DNA of 64,000 nucleotides, taken from the NCBI GenBank assembly GCA_012295275.1, contig CM022675.1, forward strand, positions 12,445,253 through 12,509,252, given 5' to 3'. The DNA comes from Chrysomallon squamiferum (taxonomy: Eukaryota; Mollusca; Gastropoda; Neomphalida; Peltospiridae). Positions within the stretch are counted from its first letter, which is position 1; every line of letters starts with the position of its first letter. Below the pieces are notes generated by a model that was not told the DNA's origin, made no database searches, and was given only the letters and a program-made list of their open reading frames with translations. Below, piece by piece: positions 57,939 through 64,000 of this stretch. The position numbers and the translations under genes are program-made.

Positions 57939-58425
57939 TCAAAGATGGTCACATAATGGAAATGTTTTGGTGTCGTCTTCTCTGGATAACAATGTAACTG
58001 TATCACAGCCTGGTGGTACATTCTGTGTAACAGTATCACCCTGGGCTGGTACACTATTTGTAACAGTATCACCCTGGGCTGGTACACTATTTGTAACAGT
58101 ATCACATCTATGTGGTACATCAATGTGAAACATTTTCTGTGAGATTAATTTTGCGTCGTTAATGTCCTCATTTGTCGATAATTCTGCCAATTGCAAAATT
58201 CAGAATAACCGGTAACGACATCACACATGCTTTCACGTAACAAGAAAAAACTGATGGATTCTGGGAATGCCTCTCTGCGACAGATTTCTTTACTGGCTGA
58301 TGAAGGTAATTTCTCCTCAATCGAGTCCCTGACTAAATATGGACGTGTCTTGCTAACATACTTCAATGTGTAACATTTGTTACTACCAGGTTTCTGATCT
58401 GTTGTTAGGAAACTGATCTCTGATA
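57939..58425 (-). pseudogene. Two overlapping minus frames, possible broken coding segment
   Basis: The upstream frame (about 58425 down to 58145) is open for over 90 codons from a stop. It includes KTRPYLVRDSIEEKLPSS and SFFLLRESMCDVVTGYSE. A second frame (58196-57939) includes about four 11-residue repeats (DTVTNSVPAQG), encoded by a 33-bp tandem repeat at about 57999-58115, and ends DDTKTFPLCDHL. The first frame lacks a good in-frame ATG near its start. No family is recognised. Interpretations: a frameshifted pseudogene, two pieces of an exon, or chance frames over a complex island. Confidence 0.22.
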
Positions 58426-58645
58426 GCTAATGTAACAAGATCAATCCTTAAAAGCATGCATTGTTATTTCCCAGTCCAAAAAGTGCTTCGTAGTTTGTCA
58501 AAGATTCTCTGCTTTTTTTCTGTTTGTGAGAAGGTACAGAAAAAAGATTTCTGTGCTGCTAATTAAAAAATGAAGTGAGTTAAACTGTTCATCAGAATTA
58601 ACCAAAAGTCTTTTCTATATAGTGCTAGATGTTCTTGAATATTTC
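58426..58645. other. Unique sequence, no gene
   Basis: Nothing recognised. Confidence 0.45.
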
Positions 58646-58647
58646 AG

Positions 58648-58662
58648 TATTATTATCATCAC

Positions 58663-58710
<48 letters not shown>

Positions 58711-58808
58711 TATCATCATTATTATTATCATTATTATTTTATTTATTATTATTATTATTATTATTTAATTTTATGTTTATTCTTTTTTTATTTTTTTTTT
58801 TTTTTTTC
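58648..58808. repeat. (ATC)n, (ATT)n and poly-T
   Basis: About 16 ATC units, then ATT, then a T17-type run. Confidence 0.95.
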
Positions 58809-59690
58809 AGCTATATTTAAAATGAACTGGTTTTTCCTAAATATTTAATTTTCCTTGATTTTTGGTGGATTTTTTTCTTTTGTTGCTTTTTAAGAAAGTT
58901 TTGTCCTATGCTGCCTGGTTTTTAAAAGCAGATTATTTTCTGTTGCAAAATACTCAGTCTGAATGAACAACACAGAACACTCTCTTTCTTTCTGTTCCTA
59001 AGCTAAAACATGGTCTTATTAGATTTTTTTCTAATTTAATTTTATTTACCTATAAAGAGCCTCATCATGTCTTTCACTGTTACACATGCAATTTTTTTTT
59101 TTTTATTTTTCAAGAATTGTGACCCTATCAGGGCCTCTTTTAGCAGGAGAAACTCTATTGCTTGTACTGCCATCTGGTTCCAAAACATTGTCTGTGGACC
59201 AGTCCATTTGTTTCTTGGGAGGTATGACTGGTGCATGCTACTCACCTAAACCCAGCTTCCTTCATTTTTGAAATAAATATCAACCAAATATACTTTCGTG
59301 AATAGATAAAGTTTATTTTTGAATCTAAACATGTTCTGATAATATCAAATTACTGAAATTTAACTTAACATCTTCCACCCTGTCTCCCTAATTACAATAA
59401 TAGACCAGTCAGGCTTGGGTTTCCCCTGTGGTGAACAAAGTTGGCTTGTTGAGTAGAAAGTGTAGAAGAATTTTCAATCTTTGCCATTCACAAGTGACTA
59501 TATTCCAAGACAGAAGTTTCATCCAGTCAGTCGTCTGTGGAACTAGTGTAGCAGACATTCTTCAGCACACAGACCACACCCCAGCCTCACTTGGACAGGT
59601 TTTTTTTCTCTCTTACCTTTGATGATCAAGTGAAAGTCTGATATCAGCTCCTCAGAAGAAACTTGAAACACGTGTGATTTTTTTCTGCTG
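58809..59690. other. Unique sequence with several short open frames
   Basis: On the minus strand, 59237 down to 59103 encodes a varied hydrophilic peptide (APVIPPKKQMDWSTDN..., ending DRVTILEK, TAA). It is preceded by a stop and no convincing acceptor. On the plus strand, 59428-59622 is another short frame. Neither is assignable; kept as unresolved. Confidence 0.3.
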
Positions 59691-59693
59691 AAG

Positions 59694-59750
59694 TTTTTGA
59701 AAAAAAAAAAAAAAAAAAAAAAAAAGCTTAAAAAAGAAAAGAAAAGAAAA
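59694..59750. repeat. Poly-A and (AAAAG)n
   Basis: About 25 A, then AAAAG units. Confidence 0.95.
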
Positions 59751-60328
59751 CTTTCTCTTCATCAATTTGTTTACATCATCCTGTTCATTTCCAGAGGTGA
59801 GTGGTTCATTCTTGATTTGTGTGTTTCATAAATGTAACCTTTAAGATGCTGAATGAGCAGGTTTTTTTTGGTTTTAAATGCTAAGCTGTTGCACAGGTGA
59901 GCATAGGTAATATTACCCAGGTGAGTTCAGATAAGAAAGAGATGACTGTTTAATGATACTTGAGCACAAGAAACAGTTATTATGTGTATGAGTATAAGTT
60001 TGAAAATAGGACAACAAACCAAACAGAACTTTTTACCATGGATTTCTTTATTTCATTTTGTTGGAATTACAAACCTCGATATCGATAGATACACAGATAG
60101 AGAGAAGTTCAAGAGGGAAGGAAGGATGGGAGGGTAGATAGGATTCTTAATCTTTGTTTTCAGTAAATCACTTCAGTTTTTCAAACTTACAGACTTGCTT
60201 ACATCATCACAATAAAATAACAAAAGCAGTCTGTACACACTATCTATCTAACACTGATAACTTCAACAAACACATTTGAACTTTCTCCATTTTTATCTCT
60301 TCTGTAAATCTGCTTAATGGATTTTGTA
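59751..60328. other. Unique sequence, no gene
   Basis: Triple 'aggtgag' words near 59796, 59896 and 59918; otherwise nothing. Confidence 0.5.
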
Positions 60329-60330
60329 TG

Positions 60331-61034
<704 letters not shown>

Positions 61035-61036
61035 CA

Positions 61037-61056
61037 GTAATAATAATAATAATCAA

Positions 61057-61126
<70 letters not shown>

Positions 61127-61130
61127 GTAA
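61037..61130. repeat. (AAT)n tract
   Basis: About 28 AAT units. Confidence 0.96.
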
Positions 61131-61795
61131 TGATAACAGCAAATAAATACATTTAAAAAGAAATTCTAAAAAGCTAAATAAATATATATACATATCTAAG
61201 AGAGATAACATACACTGTTCTAGCAGATGTAGCAAACAAATTACTCAATTATTTTGAACTGATATCAGATGTTTCTTGTTAAAGTTAGTGTTCTAAATTA
61301 AAAACATTTCATGATATTCTTTTTCCAGATAACTTTATTATTTCACATTAAGTTTTTACTTGACAGTTCACAGGTTTTCCATTCTCACTTGTAAAATCTC
61401 TTTTAGATCAGTAGCTACAGAAACTTTTTTTTAGTAAAAAGCAAAAATAGTAAAAGAAATAAGAATTGAAATAAAAATAAAATAAAACAGAATAATGAAA
61501 TAAAAATTTGAAAAAGATTAGCGCATAAAATGAAATGGAAATAAAATCTGAAATTTATTTATTTTTTTATGTTTCATTTAATTGGAGAATATTTTTTTTG
61601 TTCAAGTTATAAAAATTTTGGTTTTTATTATTTAAATTGTTTAAGACTTCTCTATTTTCAAAACTGTCCACCCTTCATCAATATTATTCCAACTTCTGCT
61701 TCAACAGCATCGTATTTCTAGACTTGGCAACAACTACAAAACATCTACTAGCAGCTTCGTTGTTTATACGCACCTCCATTACACCACAAACTGAA
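61131..61795. other. AT-rich unique sequence, no gene
   Basis: A-rich at 61435-61550. Confidence 0.5.
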
Positions 61796-61799
61796 TACA

Positions 61800-62060
61800 G
61801 CAGTCTTCCTCCTTCCTTCCTTCCTACCTTTATTTCTCTTCACTCTCTCTGTTCTGTTATCCATTTGTCTGTCTTCTATTCCTTTTGTTTTGTCTCTCTA
61901 TCTTTCTCTGCACTTTGACTCTCACCTTTGCTTTTTTTTTACTTTCTGTGTCTCTTCTCTCACTCTATTTCTTCATCTATTCTCTATCTTTTACTCTCTT
62001 TCTTTCCTTTCTCCCTTTTCTCTTTCTTTCCTTTCTCCCTTTTCTCTTTCTCTCACTCTG
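61800..62060. repeat. Polypyrimidine tract with 24-bp duplication
   Basis: TTCC and TCTC-rich. 'ctctttctttcctttctccc' plus 'tttt' is duplicated at about 61996 and 62020. Confidence 0.9.
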
Positions 62061-62119
62061 TCTGTCTGCCTCTTTATTATTATTTTTATTTTTCCATCTG
62101 AAACAAACCTACCTTCCTC

Positions 62120-62404
62120 TCACTCTGTGTTAATTCCTGACCCAGTGACTCCTGGAGAAAATGGTTTCCGGCCTTCCACTAAATCATCCAGGTAAAATGT
62201 TACTGTTTTGAGCAGCGTGCCTGAAACCTCTCCGTGGTTTTGTCGTGCATCGGCGAGGCGTGAGGCAGCAGCATGTGGCATAAGAAAGCGATTAACAGCC
62301 AGTGTCTGAACTTTGTGTACTGCCTCCCTGAACTTTACTTCACGATACCGGGGGGGGGGGAGGGAGAGGCCAGCCTCATTTCCATTATTGTTTGTTAAAA
62401 ACAT
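62120..62404 (-). CDS. Unresolved 94-codon ATG frame, minus strand
   Basis: The frame runs from ATG at 62404 to TAA near 62120: MFLTNNNGNEAGLSLPPP, then HKVQTLAVNRFLMPHAAA and TFYLDDLVEGRKPFSPG. Amino-acid content is diverse, and the frame lies in one of the few GC-balanced stretches, where stops are rarer by chance. Part of the N-terminus translates a C run (62350-62360). No domain is recognised, and it is antisense to the candidate exon at 62146-62191; at most one of the two is likely real. Confidence 0.2.
   Translation of the reverse strand: MFLTNNNGNEAGLSLPPPRYREVKFREAVHKVQTLAVNRFLMPHAAASRLADARQNHGEVSGTLLKTVTFYLDDLVEGRKPFSPGVTGSGINTE
62146..62191 (+). CDS. Candidate small exon (46 bp), unidentified
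   Basis: A long pyrimidine-rich tract (about 61800-62145) ends in CCTGACCCAG|. It is followed by 46 bp ending ATCCAG|GTAAAATG, a good donor. A branch-like CTGAAAC sits about 45 nt upstream. One frame reads TPGENGFRPSTKSS, a Ser/Thr/Lys-rich disordered-type peptide. The sequence after the donor (62192-62345) is unusually complex, as is often seen beside regulated small exons. Alternatives are a complex non-coding island or the antisense frame. Confidence 0.3.
62192..62400. promoter_or_regulatory. Complex CpG-containing island R with G11 run
   Basis: Non-repetitive, with GTCGTGCATCGGCGAGGCGT near 62241 and GCGATTAACAGCC at about 62287. An 11-G run lies at 62350-62360. Most CpG-dense part of the window's right end. 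Confidence 0.33.
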
Positions 62405-62484
62405 GTATTTCCCACTGGGTAGAAAATTAAAGGTTCATGTTTGAGAATGAAGTGAACTTCAGCTAAAAACAAATATTTTAAATA

Positions 62485-62488
62485 TTAC

Positions 62489-62522
<34 letters not shown>

Positions 62523-62620
62523 TGCTTTTATTATTTCACAGAAAATACTGAATACTTCTAGTATAAGACATTTTTTTTCATTTATTTTTTTTATTTATTT
62601 ATTTTATTTATTTATTATCG
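62485..62620. repeat. (ATT)n and (ATTT)n tracts
   Basis: About 11 ATT units; TTTATTT runs at 62575-62620. Confidence 0.93.
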
Positions 62621-63138
62621 AAGGCTTGAATGGGGACTAATAGAAAGGTTACACTGCTGAGGATAGATCCTGGTACATCATGATTCTGTTACATGATCTA
62701 TAACACAGACAGACACAGTATTCTACTAGTGTAATATCTAAAATATCTTAAATCTAAACTTAAAACAAAAGAACATGCTTTGTATCTATTACAAATAAAT
62801 CTCATCTGAAAACCTTTTTAAACCTGTTAAACATTCTTTAAATTATTTATTTTTAATTTTAATTTTTTTTCTTCTATTCTTTCTTTTTATTTCCTCAATT
62901 TTTTTCTTTTAGTTTCCTTTTTTCTGTTTCTTTATTTTTTCAGTCATTTCTTCTGCTACTGTCTCTGTTAACACACTGAGCAAATCACCATTACTTCAAA
63001 CACCAAGTTTTTCTTCATGAAATAAATGCATGCATGTGTGTTTTCATTGCCCTGAAATGTATGTGTAAAATGTTTTCACAGATGTGAAGTTTGTGTCTGA
63101 GGAGGAAGAAACCACTTGGTCACTGACTTTGTGAAGTG
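62621..63138. other. Unique then T-rich sequence, no gene
   Basis: A weak SINE-like 'gaggatagatcctggtacat' lies at about 62660. Pyrimidine-rich at 62850-62945. Confidence 0.5.
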
Positions 63139-63139
63139 C

Positions 63140-63852
63140 AGTTATATCCACATACTGTTATATCCACATACTGTTATATCCACATACTGTTATATCCACA
63201 TACTGTTATATCCACATACTGTTATATCCATACTGTTATATCCACATACTGTTATATCCACTGTTATATCCACATACTGCTATATATCCACATACTGTTA
63301 TATCCACATACTGTTATATCCACACACTGTTATATCCACATACTGTTATATCCACATACTGTTATATCCACATACTGTTATATCCACATACTGTTATATC
63401 CACACACTGTTATATCCACACACTGTTATATCCACATACTGTTATATCCACATACTGTTATATCCACTGTTATATCCACATACTGTTATATCCACATACT
63501 GTTATATCCTACACACTGTTATATCCACATACTGTTATATCTACACACTGTTATATCCATACTGTTATATATACACACTGTTATATCCACATACTGTTAT
63601 ATCCACACACTGTTATATCCACATACTGTTATATCCACATACTGTTATATCCACATACTGTTATATCACTGTTATATCCACATACTGTTATATCCACATA
63701 CTGTTATATCCACATACTGTTATATCCACATACTGTTATATCCACATTGTTATATCCACATACTGTTATATCCACATACTGTTATATCCACATACTGTTA
63801 TATCCACATACTGTTATATCCACATACTGTTATATCCACATACTGTATCATA
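63140..63852. repeat. 16-bp tandem repeat (CTGTTATATCCACATA)n
   Basis: Roughly 40 copies. Variants replace ATA with CACA or drop 3-9 bp (for example 'ctgttatatccactgtt'). The 252-codon plus frame of YCYIHILLYPHTVIS type is a repeat shadow: 16-bp units cycle through all frames every 48 bp. Confidence 0.97.
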
Positions 63853-63861
63853 TATATATAC

Positions 63862-63955
63862 ATCTTTATTATAATATCTACATTTTACATCTTTATAACA
63901 ATATCTACATTTTACATCTTTATAACAATATCTACATTTTACATCTTTATCTTTT
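63862..63955. repeat. 27-bp tandem repeat, 3 copies
   Basis: 'aatatctacattttacatct' plus 'ttataac' repeats at a 27-bp period. Confidence 0.95.
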
Positions 63956-64000
63956 ATAAAAAAAAATATATATATTACATTTTGTCAAAATATCAAAATA

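Noticed and set aside
63116-63874. 252-codon plus-strand open frame
   Set aside because: Translation of the 16-bp array; the repeated ILLYPHTVIS-type peptide simply mirrors the DNA unit.

Overview
This is a eukaryotic window, AT-rich (roughly one third G+C by eye) and dominated by simple sequence. No complete protein-coding gene, rRNA, canonical tRNA, LTR element, CRISPR array or bacterial-style operon can be supported. It reads as an intergenic 'gene desert' or the inside of a very large intron. The best lineage clue is a set of decayed tRNA-derived SINE copies (about 3.27, 6.5, 14.6, 23.6, 25.2, 25.4, 29.5, 30.1, 31.1, 35.8 and 44.3 kb). Their head (TGGTTAGAG A box, GATCAATTCC B-box region) and body (GGTATGTACTATCCTGTCTG) match, as I remember it, a SINE type common in mollusc genomes. 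A mollusc is therefore the working guess; class and species are not resolved.

Three kinds of sequence alternate along the window. (1) Microsatellites: (CA/GT)n at 2.0-2.6, 6.7, 16.5, 23.0, 24.8, 32.0, 35.0 and 48.3 kb; (CT/GA)n at 8.2, 43.5 and 60.4 kb; many long (ATT/AAT)n and (ACT)n tracts. (2) Minisatellites and diverged local tandem duplications. The largest are 54.11-55.98 kb (39- and 32-bp units, about 50 copies), 46.66-47.75 kb (39- and 54-bp units) and 63.14-63.85 kb (16-bp unit, about 40 copies). Smaller arrays of 32-165 bp units lie at 5.0, 12.1, 18.4, 19.4, 21.6, 26.3, 33.7, 39.0, 40.7, 45.0, 46.1 and 49.1 kb. (3) About twenty islands of 150-450 bp with complex, more GC-rich sequence and no sustained reading frame. 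They are rich in homeodomain, POU, SOX, TCF, CRE and RFX X-box-like words and look like conserved non-coding or enhancer-type sequence. The clearest are at 4.3, 5.8, 9.3, 20.1, 32.4, 35.2, 39.5, 41.2, 42.8, 44.6 and 47.8 kb.

A few short stretches could be exons or exon relics. They are a 46-bp plus-strand candidate at 62146-62191 behind a strong polypyrimidine tract, a 106-bp minus-strand candidate at 30559-30664, a possible minus-strand terminal exon at 43764-43829 beside a CTCF-like motif, two overlapping minus-strand frames at 57.9-58.4 kb, and a retrocopy or LINE-tail-like piece with poly(A) on the minus strand at 2.7-3.05 kb. None could be assigned to a known protein.

I see no coherent multi-gene system. 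The most interesting content is the ladder of regulatory-looking islands, a set of six X-box-like palindromes all centred on CCATGG, and the architecture of the 54 kb minisatellite. All regulatory calls are motif reading by eye and need cross-species alignment or chromatin data.
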